A stretch of 38,005 nucleotides of DNA from a virus: IMG/VR virus record IMGVR_UViG_3300025949_000057, positions 1-38,005 of that record. The stretch is one strand, 5' to 3'. The position numbers and the translations under genes were made by a program. Under the pieces are notes generated by a model. It was given only the letters and a program-made list of their open reading frames with translations, did not search any database and was not told the origin of the DNA. This document shows, in pieces, positions 23,279 through 31,269 of this stretch. Position 1 is the stretch's first letter. Every line of letters begins with the position of its first letter.

Positions 23279-23751
23279 TGGATATTATTGCCATGTCAAT
23301 TGAAATAACGCAATTAAAAGAAAGAATAAAACAATTAGAAGAAGCTTATAAAGCAGATGCATTGGTTGCAAAAGATATTATATTCGATGGCGCTAGACGC
23401 AATGAAGAGATACGAAATATTAAATCTGAAGCTGATATGCATTGCGGTGCCATTAGTGTTCTCGAAGATAAAGTCAAACAAATACAAGAAAACATGTTTA
23501 GCAATACTTATAAAGAATGTTTGAATGAGCATGATGAACGAATTTCAGTAATAGAAGAAATGTCGATTGAAAAAAAATTATTACAATTAGAAAAAGAAAC
23601 CAATACTCATTGGAAATTACTAAGTGATTTGATGCCTAAATTGGATAGGAAGCCGCATAAGTGTCCTGTTTGTGATGGAGCAGGTGGTTTTTTAAGTAGC
23701 CACCCTAACCAATGCATACCTTGTGAAGGCAAAGGAATAGTGTGGGGATGA
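23278..23751 (+). CDS. coiled-coil protein with DnaJ-type zinc-finger tail (157 aa)
   Basis: ATG 23278 overlaps the previous stop; an upstream start at 23251 is in the wrong context. Residues 1-120 are heptad-rich (TQLKERIKQLEEAYKAD, EDKVKQIQENM). The C-terminus has CPVCDGAGGF and CIPCEGKGIVWG, two CxxCxGxG motifs as in DnaJ Cys-rich repeats, which bind one zinc. Role may be chaperone- or scaffold-like. Confidence 0.65.
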   Translation: MDIIAMSIEITQLKERIKQLEEAYKADALVAKDIIFDGARRNEEIRNIKSEADMHCGAISVLEDKVKQIQENMFSNTYKECLNEHDERISVIEEMSIEKKLLQLEKETNTHWKLLSDLMPKLDRKPHKCPVCDGAGGFLSSHPNQCIPCEGKGIVWG

Positions 23752-23752
23752 T

Positions 23753-24045
23753 ATGAGCTGGAAATCAGAGCAAGGGGAAGTAGAAGACCTAAATTCATGG
23801 GAAATTGGCTATAAGACTGCTTTATCTAATGAATGGATTAGTGTTAAGGATAGATTGCCTGAACATAATCAAACTGTTCTGCATATGTAAAATCCAACCA
23901 TGAAGAAGTTCAAGATGAACTCTGCCTAATGAGATGCAGTTATCATCATAAAGTTTGGACTGACTCAAGAGGTTATTTCCTAGGCTTTCATATGGAAATA
24001 ACACACTGGATGCCATTACCAGGCATACCAAAAATGGAAATATGA
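23753..24045 (+). pseudogene. DUF551-like protein broken by a one-base frameshift
   Basis: Frame 23753-23890 ends SNEWISVKDRLPEHNQTVLHM then TAA. The other frame continues as AYVKSNHEEVQDELC and ends ITHWMPLPGIPKMEI (stop 24043-24045). EWISVKDRLP at one end and THWMPLP at the other are the two signatures of DUF551. A single added G after GTTCTG near 23882 would give TVLAYVKSN and an intact protein of about 97 residues. It is a deletion, sequence error, or less likely a -1 frameshift. Confidence 0.75.
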
Positions 24046-24050
24046 ACTGA

Positions 24051-24123
24051 CTCCCCGAACTGGACTCGAACCAGTGACCTATTGATTAACAGTCAAGTGC
24101 TCTACCAGCTGAGCTATCGGGGA
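24051..24123 (-). tRNA. tRNA-Asn(GTT)
   Basis: 73-nt cloverleaf: acceptor TCCCCGA/TCGGGGA with discriminator G, D-arm GCTC-AGCTGGTA-GAGC, anticodon loop CTGTTAA (GTT), T-arm ACTGG-TTCGAGT-CCAGT. The anticodon stem has one C-T mismatch at its base. No CCA is encoded. It lies on the late strand between the accessory cassette and the small-gene cluster. It likely supports Asn-rich structural proteins (the fibres and tail hub are rich in Asn). Confidence 0.95.
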
Positions 24124-24136
24124 ATGTTAAGATTAT

Positions 24137-24289
24137 TTATTTCTTCTTCTTAGCCCCATAAGCATCAATACGTTTCTTAGAAACCATTGACATACCAGGC
24201 TTAGCTTTAGATGCTGCGCCGTCTTTTTCCATCTTCTTTGGCATCTTATCTTTAGACATTTTCTTTTCTTTCGCAGCATCTTTTTTCAT
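24137..24289 (-). CDS. tiny Lys-rich protein (50 aa)
   Basis: ATG 24289 with AGGAACT upstream. About one third lysine (MKKDAAKEKKMSKDKMPKKM, ending AYGAKKKK). Likely nucleic-acid-binding or a packaged basic peptide. Last member of the cluster of tiny genes before tRNA-Asn; not present in the P22 map at this site. Function unknown. Confidence 0.6.
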   Translation of the reverse strand: MKKDAAKEKKMSKDKMPKKMEKDGAASKAKPGMSMVSKKRIDAYGAKKKK

Positions 24290-24298
24290 GATAGTTCC

Positions 24299-24472
24299 TT
24301 ATTGTTGATCTTTTTTAGCCTTTTTAACGACTTTCTTTGCTTTCTTAGGGATAGCTTTTCCAGAAAGAAAGGCTATTTCAGATTGAGCCTTTTCAACATG
24401 CTTAGCCGCACGAACATAAAACTTATGAGCCTGATCTAAATGTTTCTTTGCTTTGCTGAGTTGCATTTTCAT
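24299..24472 (-). CDS. tiny Lys/Ala-rich helical protein (57 aa)
   Basis: MKMQLSKAKKHLDQAHKFYV, then AAKHVEKAQSEIAFLSG and a lysine-rich tail (PKKAKKVVKKAKKDQQ) like histone-H1 tails. Its ATG overlaps the upstream stop (ATGA at 24472-24469). Possible DNA-associated virion protein, by composition only. Confidence 0.6.
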   Translation of the reverse strand: MKMQLSKAKKHLDQAHKFYVRAAKHVEKAQSEIAFLSGKAIPKKAKKVVKKAKKDQQ

Positions 24473-24648
24473 CTATGTTCCTTGTGTCTTGTTTGTTTAG
24501 AGCTAGAGTTTTTAGGAATATGAGCGCCGGATTTTCGAGCTTGATTTAACGAAGCTGCGATCGCCTGTTTTTTTGGGTACCCAGAATGAACCATTTCAGA
24601 AATGTTTTCACCAATGACTTTTTTACTTCTACCTTTATGGAGCGGCAT
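24469..24648 (-). CDS. small conserved phage protein of the MPLHKGxSxK type (59 aa)
   Basis: MPLHKGRSKKVIGENISEM, then GYPKKQAIAASLNQARKSG. This start and the xKxxAIAAxLxxARxSG helix recur in small phage proteins of unknown function, usually near head genes. Overlaps both neighbours by a few bases, so it is part of one translational unit. Confidence 0.75.
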   Translation of the reverse strand: MPLHKGRSKKVIGENISEMVHSGYPKKQAIAASLNQARKSGAHIPKNSSSKQTRHKEHR

Positions 24649-24787
24649 AAATTAATCCTATAATTAATGGTATACCAAGAATTATGGCCATTATTCCTAA
24701 GCCAATTTCATCTTTTGGATTTGCTATCATTTTACAAAAAACACAAATTCCATAAAATACAAGATATATACGAAGGAAGCCCATCAT
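24635..24787 (-). CDS. small membrane protein (50 aa)
   Basis: Two hydrophobic segments: LRIYLVFYGICVFC near the N-terminus and GLGIMAIILGIPLIIGLIYA near the C-terminus, separated by KMIANPKDEI. ATG overlaps the previous stop (ATGA) and its end overlaps the next start by 14 nt in another frame. Unknown; holin-like size. Confidence 0.6.
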   Translation of the reverse strand: MMGFLRIYLVFYGICVFCKMIANPKDEIGLGIMAIILGIPLIIGLIYAAP

Positions 24788-24969
24788 CTATGTTCTTTTC
24801 CCCGTAAATTCTCTTTCACATATTCTGAAACATTATCAATTTGCTCATACTTTTCTTTCATCGGCTTTTTCTTAACCGATGATCGGTTCATAATATAGTT
24901 CGGATTGCGCTGTTTTGCAATTGTCATGTTTGATAAATCTAGATTATTACGCTGAGATTTAATCGACAT
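24784..24969 (-). CDS. tiny basic protein (61 aa)
   Basis: MSIKSQRNNLDLSNMTIAKQ, then KKKPMKEKYEQIDNVSEYVK, ending RGKEHR. The KEHR end recurs in the proteins at 24469 and 25275, suggesting a shared tail or duplication within the cluster. Unknown. Confidence 0.6.
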   Translation of the reverse strand: MSIKSQRNNLDLSNMTIAKQRNPNYIMNRSSVKKKPMKEKYEQIDNVSEYVKENLRGKEHR

Positions 24970-24971
24970 GA

Positions 24972-25118
24972 TTAAACTCCTAAAGTTTCCAACGCAGTAA
25001 TAGCATTTTGCAATTCAATAACAACTTTGTTATGTGCTAAATCAGGCTTGAACGCTTCAACAATAGCAATGAGTGATTTGATTGATCCGATGATTAATAA
25101 GATTTCGGCTTTATTCAT
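24972..25118 (-). CDS. small hydrophobic-helical protein (48 aa)
   Basis: MNKAEILLIIGSIKSLIAIV, then EAFKPDLAHNKVVIELQNAI. AAGGAAAAATC precedes ATG. One amphipathic or short membrane helix at the N-terminus. No family recognised. Confidence 0.55.
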   Translation of the reverse strand: MNKAEILLIIGSIKSLIAIVEAFKPDLAHNKVVIELQNAITALETLGV

Positions 25119-25278
25119 GATTTTTCCTTATATTTGCTAAATCAAAGTTAATAGTTTTACCAAGATCTGCATACTTTCCTGGGTTCTTTTTAAGATCTTT
25201 TTGGAATTTAATAAGATTTTTTCGCTTTTCTTCCGCTTGGACTAATTCATTAATATATTCCTCCAATTCAGAAGTCAT
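25111..25278 (-). CDS. small coiled-coil protein (55 aa)
   Basis: Helical, MTSELEEYINELVQAEEKRK then LIKFQKDLKKNPGKYADLG. Start and stop overlap both neighbours by 4-8 nt. Possibly a minor structural or assembly factor. Unknown. Confidence 0.6.
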   Translation of the reverse strand: MTSELEEYINELVQAEEKRKNLIKFQKDLKKNPGKYADLGKTINFDLANIRKNHE

Positions 25279-25493
25279 CGATGCTCCTTATGTCTTTGAT
25301 GTGGATGCATCATCTTTTCATGATGCTTTACGGCTTTCTTAACATAGCCTTTGGTAGCAGGTTCTTCGCTATCCTGAGGCATCTTGCTTCCTTTACCTGT
25401 TTGCTCTTCGCTATTAGGCATGCGGCGCTTAATGTTCTTTTCCTTAGGACCAGTTTCATAGGCTACTTTGGATTGGTCGTATTCATTGTCCAT
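25275..25493 (-). CDS. small basic, His-rich protein (72 aa)
   Basis: GGKGSKMPQDSEE-like acidic middle and a HHEKMMHPHQRHKEHR tail rich in His and Arg. The tail could bind metal or nucleic acid. Ends KEHR like two neighbours. Unknown. Confidence 0.6.
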   Translation of the reverse strand: MDNEYDQSKVAYETGPKEKNIKRRMPNSEEQTGKGSKMPQDSEEPATKGYVKKAVKHHEKMMHPHQRHKEHR

Positions 25494-25495
25494 GA

Positions 25496-25660
25496 TTACT
25501 TTCCTTTCATTCCAGACTGATCCAAACCATTAGAATTATAGCCTTTGCGCGAATTCTCATAAGAGTTCACATAAGGTTCATTCCAATATTCCTGCGACTG
25601 ACTTTGACCACCAACCTTATTCGTCATTTCTTCATAGCAGCAATCTTTATTGTCTTTCAT
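25496..25660 (-). CDS. small Gly/Asn/Ser-rich protein (54 aa)
   Basis: MKDNKDCCYEEMTNKVGGQS, then QEYWNEPYVNSYENSRKGYN. Disordered-looking with two adjacent Cys. Stop is 2 nt before the next ATG. Unknown. Confidence 0.55.
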   Translation of the reverse strand: MKDNKDCCYEEMTNKVGGQSQSQEYWNEPYVNSYENSRKGYNSNGLDQSGMKGK

Positions 25661-25661
25661 A

Positions 25662-25817
25662 TTAGATTTCTCCAAAAATACACTTCTCTTTGGGCGCAGG
25701 CTTATTCATGATTACTTCTTTTTGAACGCAGGCGCCAGTGTTCGCAACATCGATAATGCGCTGCTCTTGCTCTTTCTTTTCCTTCATCGGATTACCATTA
25801 TCACCGGGTATTGGCAT
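25662..25817 (-). CDS. small protein (51 aa)
   Basis: MPIPGDNGNPMKEKKEQEQR then IIDVANTGACVQKEVIMNKP and APKEKCIFGEI. AGGAGTCTAAT precedes ATG 25817. Two Cys. Unknown; part of the same compact minus-strand unit. Confidence 0.55.
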   Translation of the reverse strand: MPIPGDNGNPMKEKKEQEQRIIDVANTGACVQKEVIMNKPAPKEKCIFGEI

Positions 25818-25826
25818 ATTAGACTC

Positions 25827-26078
25827 CTATAAAATTGGGACAACTATTTCAATATCAACTCCATAACACGAAGTTATGAAACTACTATGCTGAATTTTCA
25901 TTTCTTTCACTGCTTGTTCATATAAATCTTGAAACATAGGTTTAAATGCATTTATCATTGAATTAAATTCTTGCACAAGATCGGAATGCTCTTTATAAGT
26001 TAATCTATAAGGAGGGATATTCAATCCTGCCTGACGATAAATGTCAGCATGTATTCTAATTCGTTCACTTATAGTCAT
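25827..26078 (-). CDS. hypothetical protein (83 aa)
   Basis: MTISERIRIHADIYRQAGLN, PPYRLTYKEHSDLVQEFNSM, helical, then a beta-like end CYGVDIEIVVPIL. Overlaps the upstream gene by 14 nt. No recognised domain. Confidence 0.6.
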   Translation of the reverse strand: MTISERIRIHADIYRQAGLNIPPYRLTYKEHSDLVQEFNSMINAFKPMFQDLYEQAVKEMKIQHSSFITSCYGVDIEIVVPIL

Positions 26079-26229
26079 CTGATTGCCTTATCTTACTCTT
26101 TTCCACAATAAACTTCACGTATGAGCCATCATTAGTCACAACATGATAATGCTCTCTTCGATAAGGAAAGTTATGAGGGCATTCTTCATCGTGGCAAAGA
26201 TTATTTGCGCTTTGCCTTTGCATAGTCAT
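26065..26229 (-). CDS. small hypothetical protein overlapping the scaffold 3' end (54 aa)
   Basis: In-frame ATGs at 26229 and 26223; neither has a clear ribosome site, so it is probably coupled to scaffold translation, whose last 29 codon bases it overlaps in another frame. Contains CHDEECPHNFPYRREHYHVV and then DGSYVKFIVEKSK, coding-like. Unknown. Confidence 0.45.
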   Translation of the reverse strand: MTMQRQSANNLCHDEECPHNFPYRREHYHVVTNDGSYVKFIVEKSKIRQSDDYK

Positions 26230-27061
26230 GTATTCGCTGCTCCAAGCTTGGCTGATTATTCATTTTGGTCGGCATATCTTGCACGGGTGGCTGCAAGGGA
26301 CGAGAAGATTGACTAACTAAGCGTTTCTCTTTAATCATGCGTTCATGTAATCGACCAACTTCTAATGCCTGCCCAGCAGGATCATTAATCTGAGCAATAC
26401 GTTCAATTTCTTTTGGATGAAGCTTTGCAGCAGCATAAACGAATGCGGCTGGATTCTCTAAGCTACGAATACCCATAAGCATAGAATCGGTAATAGGTTT
26501 ACCAGCGACAACTTTTTCAAAGTCAGCATACTTCCTCATTCCATCATGAAATCTTCCTTCGAACTCAGCCTGACGCCTATCTTCTTGTTCTTTCCATCGT
26601 CTATTGTTTTGCTCTGTATGACGCTGCTCTAAATGGTGATCGATGAAATCAGATAACTGCTTCTCCCATGAATCTGAATTATTAGGATCAGCTTGAAAGT
26701 TTTGAGCTTCATTGCGTAAATTTTGTTGAGCTTGATTATTTTCCGGTGTTTTAACGCGTAATAGCCTTTCACGTATTCGTTGTTGTACTTCTTCTTCGGT
26801 ATAGAGACGTGGCTTTTCTAATGGATTGCCATATTCATCTATTGGCGACGAATCCGATTTTTCTTCGACTTTTGGTTTTTCTGCCGGTTTTTGATCGTCT
26901 GCCCCATAAGGATCGGCTGATTCAGTTGATGAGATCTCTGGTTCAGGTGTACTTTCTGGTACCGATTCAGTAATAATTGGTACTGGATTGGTAACTGATA
27001 CTTCACCAGCTGGTGCCGTTAAAATACTATCGACATTATGCGGTTGATTTACTTCTGGCAT
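26201..27061 (-). CDS. scaffold protein, P22 gp8-like (286 aa)
   Basis: Position directly after the portal (26-nt overlap) and before the coat. Pro/Glu/Ser-rich acidic N-terminal half (PESTPEPEISSTESADPYGA), helical, charged middle (EEEVQQRIRERLLRVKTPEN) and a basic helical C-terminus (RIHDYAKAKRK). P22 scaffold similarly uses a basic helix-turn-helix C-terminus to bind coat. No conserved motif beyond this layout. Confidence 0.75.
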   Translation of the reverse strand: MPEVNQPHNVDSILTAPAGEVSVTNPVPIITESVPESTPEPEISSTESADPYGADDQKPAEKPKVEEKSDSSPIDEYGNPLEKPRLYTEEEVQQRIRERLLRVKTPENNQAQQNLRNEAQNFQADPNNSDSWEKQLSDFIDHHLEQRHTEQNNRRWKEQEDRRQAEFEGRFHDGMRKYADFEKVVAGKPITDSMLMGIRSLENPAAFVYAAAKLHPKEIERIAQINDPAGQALEVGRLHERMIKEKRLVSQSSRPLQPPVQDMPTKMNNQPSLEQRIHDYAKAKRK

Positions 27062-29183
27062 TCGCTATACCTTCCTTATTTTTAAGTGTCATATGATGAG
27101 TGATTAAGTTTACTAAATGATCGCTGTGTTGCATTTCCATATCTGCATTAATACGCTCTTGCTCTCCGCGATAACGTAGAATAGTTTCTTGCAATTCAGC
27201 GGCCGCTTTTTCTCGGTCTACTTCTAATTTTTCGAGTTCCATTGTCATATCTTGGTGTGTCTGTAATGATTTTAGTTGCAATTCACCTTCTTTGAGCTTC
27301 AATTCTTTCATTTTGAAATTGAATTCCATTTGAGCTTCCTTCTCTTGCAATTTCAATGCAGCTTGTTGCAATTGTGCTTGTATTTGCTCAGGAGAAGGCT
27401 GATCTTGCTTCTTAGGAAGTGACTTACCTGTTTTGCCTGCCTCAATCACTTCTGGAGGCACAATAGTGCGTAATCGATTACGAATCTCGATATTATTATC
27501 AAGCGGCAAGTTTTCAGCATAGAGGTCTGCCAATAAAGTGAAGGCTTGGCCTGTCCTGTCATTTTCAATGATAGACTGTAAAGATTGCCGTGCTAAGTCT
27601 TTTTCTCCCTCATAACTGGGACCAGGTTTCAATCGAATATCATATTCACCCGTCGTCATATCGTTTTGAATCATCATACCGTAAGGATCGAGTGGCTTAT
27701 TGATTTCGACTTTCTGAGCTTCAGACTCAGGCATCGGTAAAACAAGCTGCTGATGCGTATCATATACATTCGGAATCATCTGATTGGTGATCTCACCATC
27801 CGTTGCAATAGCATAGTTGAGTGAATTGAATGGAACATATGTATTTTTCGTTCCACGTTGAGTACGCGCATCAGTTGCTTTACCCGACGCTTGTTCATCT
27901 TCAGCGCCTAATTGAGCATTATACATACCGGTTGAAGTCTGAATGTCTGACAATGTGCGTTGATATTCATTACTCAATGATGCCGATAATTCAGGTGGTC
28001 TTAATTGCTCTGGTTTAGCACCACTTTGCGTCTCATCATAAACCAATGCACCACGAACCACTGAGGGATCGCGCCACATTTGCTGTGTATCGGGATTGGA
28101 AACGGCCTTCCTTGGCGCCATGAATTGATCGAAACGTGAAACTTTAAGGATATAAGCCGATTGCGTCATTAGATAGTTCAAATACTTTTGCGCATCTTTA
28201 GCGTCTTTAAAGAAAGAACGGGTGATTTGCTGACCTGATTTAGAATAATAACTTTTTTGATCTAAAAAGATAACAGGAAGCCATTCACTTGGAAAATCTG
28301 TTTCATCCAATATGAAGTCACCCGCGATTTGACGATGAGTTACTTTGTATTTCATCACCTCACGCTTATCAAGCACAGTCACAGGCTCATTTTGATAAAG
28401 CAAATAGGTTTTTTTATTGATCTTTTCGCGTTTCAGTTTTTTATATTCATCACTATCAATAACAGTCCCACGTTCACCGAATGAAATCTTATAAATCATC
28501 GCTTTTTCAGGCTTACGCTCGAAATCATCAATCTGGGTAATAGAATCATCATCCGCAAAAGCCATTGTACTATCTTCAGTAACGGCAACCGCCCCAATCT
28601 GACGCTCAATATCTTCGCCATATTGATCTCTGAACATATCGCGCGATACACGGCTTAGATAACCCGCATAGCGACCATCTACTTTGCATTTATGCTTAGC
28701 AGTCAAATCCCAATAGCAACGATTAGGATCGGTAAATGACATGCGATCAATATCTTTATCAAATGACTTATCACTTCTGAATTTGGTATTCATCGCCCAT
28801 GCGCTATAACCACCAATAATGGATTGCCAAAATGCGGTTTGATAAACATCTTTTGCATCTGAATTGAGATTGATATGCTTAATGAGAGCAGCACGCACAT
28901 TGGCAACTTCAGCAGGTACATTTTCGCTAGGCTGTATTTGCAGATTAGGCGTATTCTGCATTTGATCACCTGCGAGGTGATTAGCCAATACACCTAGTTT
29001 ATTCACGACTAATGGAATCTTATTGTAACGTTCAAATAACTTAGATTCATCTTCTCGCCATTGATCACCTAATATGAAATCCATCCATTCATAATACAAT
29101 GAACGATTGATAGTCCAATACTTATTCCATTTATCAATTCTATCTCGGACTTTCACGCACAGATCGGGGCGGTGTTCAGGCAT
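27036..29183 (-). CDS. portal protein, P22-like (715 aa)
   Basis: WNKYWTINRSLYYEWMDFIL and GDQWREDESKLFERYNKIPLV at the N-terminus, GYSAWAMNTKFR with DPNRCYWD near 140-165, and a long C-terminal coiled coil (about 590-690, LQLKSLQTHQDMTMELEKLE). Length close to P22 gp1 (725). It forms the dodecameric DNA entry ring and C-terminal barrel. Lies between TerL and scaffold. Confidence 0.85.
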   Translation of the reverse strand: MPEHRPDLCVKVRDRIDKWNKYWTINRSLYYEWMDFILGDQWREDESKLFERYNKIPLVVNKLGVLANHLAGDQMQNTPNLQIQPSENVPAEVANVRAALIKHINLNSDAKDVYQTAFWQSIIGGYSAWAMNTKFRSDKSFDKDIDRMSFTDPNRCYWDLTAKHKCKVDGRYAGYLSRVSRDMFRDQYGEDIERQIGAVAVTEDSTMAFADDDSITQIDDFERKPEKAMIYKISFGERGTVIDSDEYKKLKREKINKKTYLLYQNEPVTVLDKREVMKYKVTHRQIAGDFILDETDFPSEWLPVIFLDQKSYYSKSGQQITRSFFKDAKDAQKYLNYLMTQSAYILKVSRFDQFMAPRKAVSNPDTQQMWRDPSVVRGALVYDETQSGAKPEQLRPPELSASLSNEYQRTLSDIQTSTGMYNAQLGAEDEQASGKATDARTQRGTKNTYVPFNSLNYAIATDGEITNQMIPNVYDTHQQLVLPMPESEAQKVEINKPLDPYGMMIQNDMTTGEYDIRLKPGPSYEGEKDLARQSLQSIIENDRTGQAFTLLADLYAENLPLDNNIEIRNRLRTIVPPEVIEAGKTGKSLPKKQDQPSPEQIQAQLQQAALKLQEKEAQMEFNFKMKELKLKEGELQLKSLQTHQDMTMELEKLEVDREKAAAELQETILRYRGEQERINADMEMQHSDHLVNLITHHMTLKNKEGIANARSKSTA

Positions 29184-29248
29184 AGAGGTTATCCATTAAA
29201 AGCTAAAAGAATGACTGTTATCTTAACATAAACAACATTGTTTACTCA

Positions 29249-30775
29249 TCATCTAAACATACTACGCTCATAAGGTGAAAGCGGTTGTTCTTCAAACTGT
29301 GTATGATTTTCGCCATAGAAACCACCAAAATATGTGAGGCTAAGTGCATCCGCTCCGTCGGGCGATGCCATACCTCGTTTGCGCAATTCGTCTTTTCCCT
29401 CGATCTGCAATTGACCAGACGATGTTTCTTTAAAGCCAAGCGATATCAATTCACCATGCAAAATATCATCATCAGGTATTTGAACTTGCATCTCACCATA
29501 TAACCAATCACGCATATCTGACCAAAGCTCGGCACGGAGATTCTTAAACTTCTCTTTATCATTAGCTGAACGCCCTACATTGATGCCTTCAACTTGATTA
29601 AATCCCATTTCACGCAATCTATCCACGACTCCAGCTCCAATACCAATACAATCAATATACATTTTTGCAGGCTTTTCTTCATTCAAAATACGTTTTAATC
29701 GCCCTACAATCTCCATAGTATTATAATTAGAAAGACGCTCAAGATTATAGGCGCAACGACCTTTTCTACGAATAATAGCCGTGCGGTCTCGCTCACTGAT
29801 AGCAACATCCACCCCAATAATAAGCCTACCAGTATGCTCAATATCATTTTTACGGGCTCTCTCCACATACTTCGAAAGTATAAAGACATTCGAAATCGGG
29901 TTCTTAAAAGCTTCATTCGCAGAAAATGGATATTCTTGTTGAAATTTCTCAACTCCAGCCTCCCAATCTTTACTAAATTCAGCGATTTTTAATCGACGCC
30001 ATGATAAATGCTCGCGAGTGAGCCCATTATCACTATACAAACTCATCAAATGCTCTTCTTCATCGCTCAGATGCATGTTTTCAGCTTGATGCGTGTATTC
30101 ATCTTGCCAATACCATGGAAGAAAGATAGCTTGATATTCGCTTTCACCATCTAAAGCATTCAACCAACGGCTATGATAGTAATTTCCAATGCCATTTGCT
30201 GTGCTTTCTAGAATGATTTCAGTACCAGACTCATTGCTAATGGCTTGCATGATACCTTTCGAGTGCTCTTCAGCGAATTGCCAAAAACCGAGTTCACTTC
30301 CATGAAACAATTGAATAGTCTGAGAACGTCCTACAGCCTTATTACCTGCCGTACCAATCGCATATCCGCTATCCATTTCACGAAAATACAGCTCTTTGGC
30401 GTTAGATGTATCAGCAGTAGGGATAAAACCTGGCTCCATGTTTTCATAGAAGCGCTGAGCCATGCTGAAGAGGTTTTTAGTGGCCTCTTTATCATGTGTG
30501 AGAATGAAGGCTTTCTTTCCTCTGGAAGTGATGACTTGATGGAAAAAACGTGCCTGTATATATGTTGAGCATCCAGCTTGACGGCCTTTCAGGATCACGG
30601 CTCTCACTCTGCCTGTCTTATCACGCTGAGCTTGTAATCTTTGATGTAAATAGATTTGTGCTCGATTGAACTTAAACGCCTTTGGTTGCCCAGATTTACT
30701 CCGGACAACCAAAAATTTAGGAGAGAACTTTTCAAAGTTTCGAATGGTATCTAACTGTGCTTCCGTGATTATCAT
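29249..30775 (-). CDS. terminase large subunit (508 aa)
   Basis: Walker A KGRQAGCST at 63-71; coupling motif ESTANG at 190-195; nuclease part begins GVDVAIS with Asp 323, then IDCIGIGAGVVD and SPDGADALSLTYF near the C-terminus. ATPase plus RNase H-fold nuclease that packages the concatemer by headful. The ATG overlaps the previous stop by 4 nt. Confidence 0.95.
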   Translation of the reverse strand: MIITEAQLDTIRNFEKFSPKFLVVRSKSGQPKAFKFNRAQIYLHQRLQAQRDKTGRVRAVILKGRQAGCSTYIQARFFHQVITSRGKKAFILTHDKEATKNLFSMAQRFYENMEPGFIPTADTSNAKELYFREMDSGYAIGTAGNKAVGRSQTIQLFHGSELGFWQFAEEHSKGIMQAISNESGTEIILESTANGIGNYYHSRWLNALDGESEYQAIFLPWYWQDEYTHQAENMHLSDEEEHLMSLYSDNGLTREHLSWRRLKIAEFSKDWEAGVEKFQQEYPFSANEAFKNPISNVFILSKYVERARKNDIEHTGRLIIGVDVAISERDRTAIIRRKGRCAYNLERLSNYNTMEIVGRLKRILNEEKPAKMYIDCIGIGAGVVDRLREMGFNQVEGINVGRSANDKEKFKNLRAELWSDMRDWLYGEMQVQIPDDDILHGELISLGFKETSSGQLQIEGKDELRKRGMASPDGADALSLTYFGGFYGENHTQFEEQPLSPYERSMFR

Positions 30776-30990
30776 TCAACAATAAGTTCTTCCTGTTGTG
30801 ATTCTGAAACATTATTTTCAGCAGGCATAAATAAAAATGATTCTTTAATCCATAGCCAAGCATTATCCAAATCTTTCAAGATAATCGTTTTCAAATGATC
30901 AGGAATTGGGGTGCTCTTTACAGATTCACTCAATCCTTTATATTGCGTCATGATCGAATGGAAAAGAGCATTCTTTGTTTCTTGTGACAT
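30772..30990 (-). CDS. small helical protein (72 aa), possibly Acb2-like
   Basis: MSQETKNALFHSIMTQYKGL, STPIPDHLKTIILKDLDNAW, LWIKESFLF. The segment P-x-x-x-x-x-x-L-x-x-LDxAWxWI resembles the P-x-SREKSLALTxLExAVMWAN pattern of Acb2-type anti-CBASS proteins, and the size fits. The match is weak and from memory. Alternatively a minor packaging cofactor, since it precedes TerL with a 4-nt overlap. Confidence 0.55.
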   Translation of the reverse strand: MSQETKNALFHSIMTQYKGLSESVKSTPIPDHLKTIILKDLDNAWLWIKESFLFMPAENNVSESQQEELIVE

Positions 30991-30993
30991 GCA

Positions 30994-31242
30994 TTAGCCT
31001 CTGTTTTTATCATAGTTGAACTTATCTTCTGCTGGCATAGTCGGGCTGAGCTGAACGTTCCTGCGGGCACCTTCCATCTTGGTAGCAGGATGTGGGGTAT
31101 TAGCCATGTCAGCCATATTGTTATATCCTGAAGCCTTATTCATTTCAGAATTATTACGTGCTTGCCAAGAACCAGGCATTGCAGAATATTGCTCATCTTT
31201 CTTATTTTCAACTGCACCACTTTCGCCGTCAAAATCACTCAT
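30994..31242 (-). CDS. small hydrophilic virion-like protein (82 aa)
   Basis: Disordered composition: MSDFDGESGAVENKKDEQYS, NNSEMNKASGYNNMADMANT, PTMPAEDKFNYDKNRG. No Cys, no membrane segment. Between a decoration-like protein and the packaging genes. Unknown. Confidence 0.55.
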   Translation of the reverse strand: MSDFDGESGAVENKKDEQYSAMPGSWQARNNSEMNKASGYNNMADMANTPHPATKMEGARRNVQLSPTMPAEDKFNYDKNRG

Positions 31243-31269
31243 GATTTTTCTCCTAAAATTCTATTTTAA

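Noticed and set aside
24051-24123. tRNA-Asn as an attachment site of an integrated prophage
   Set aside because: It is an internal complete tRNA, no duplicated tRNA fragment was seen at the genome ends, and no integrase gene was found.
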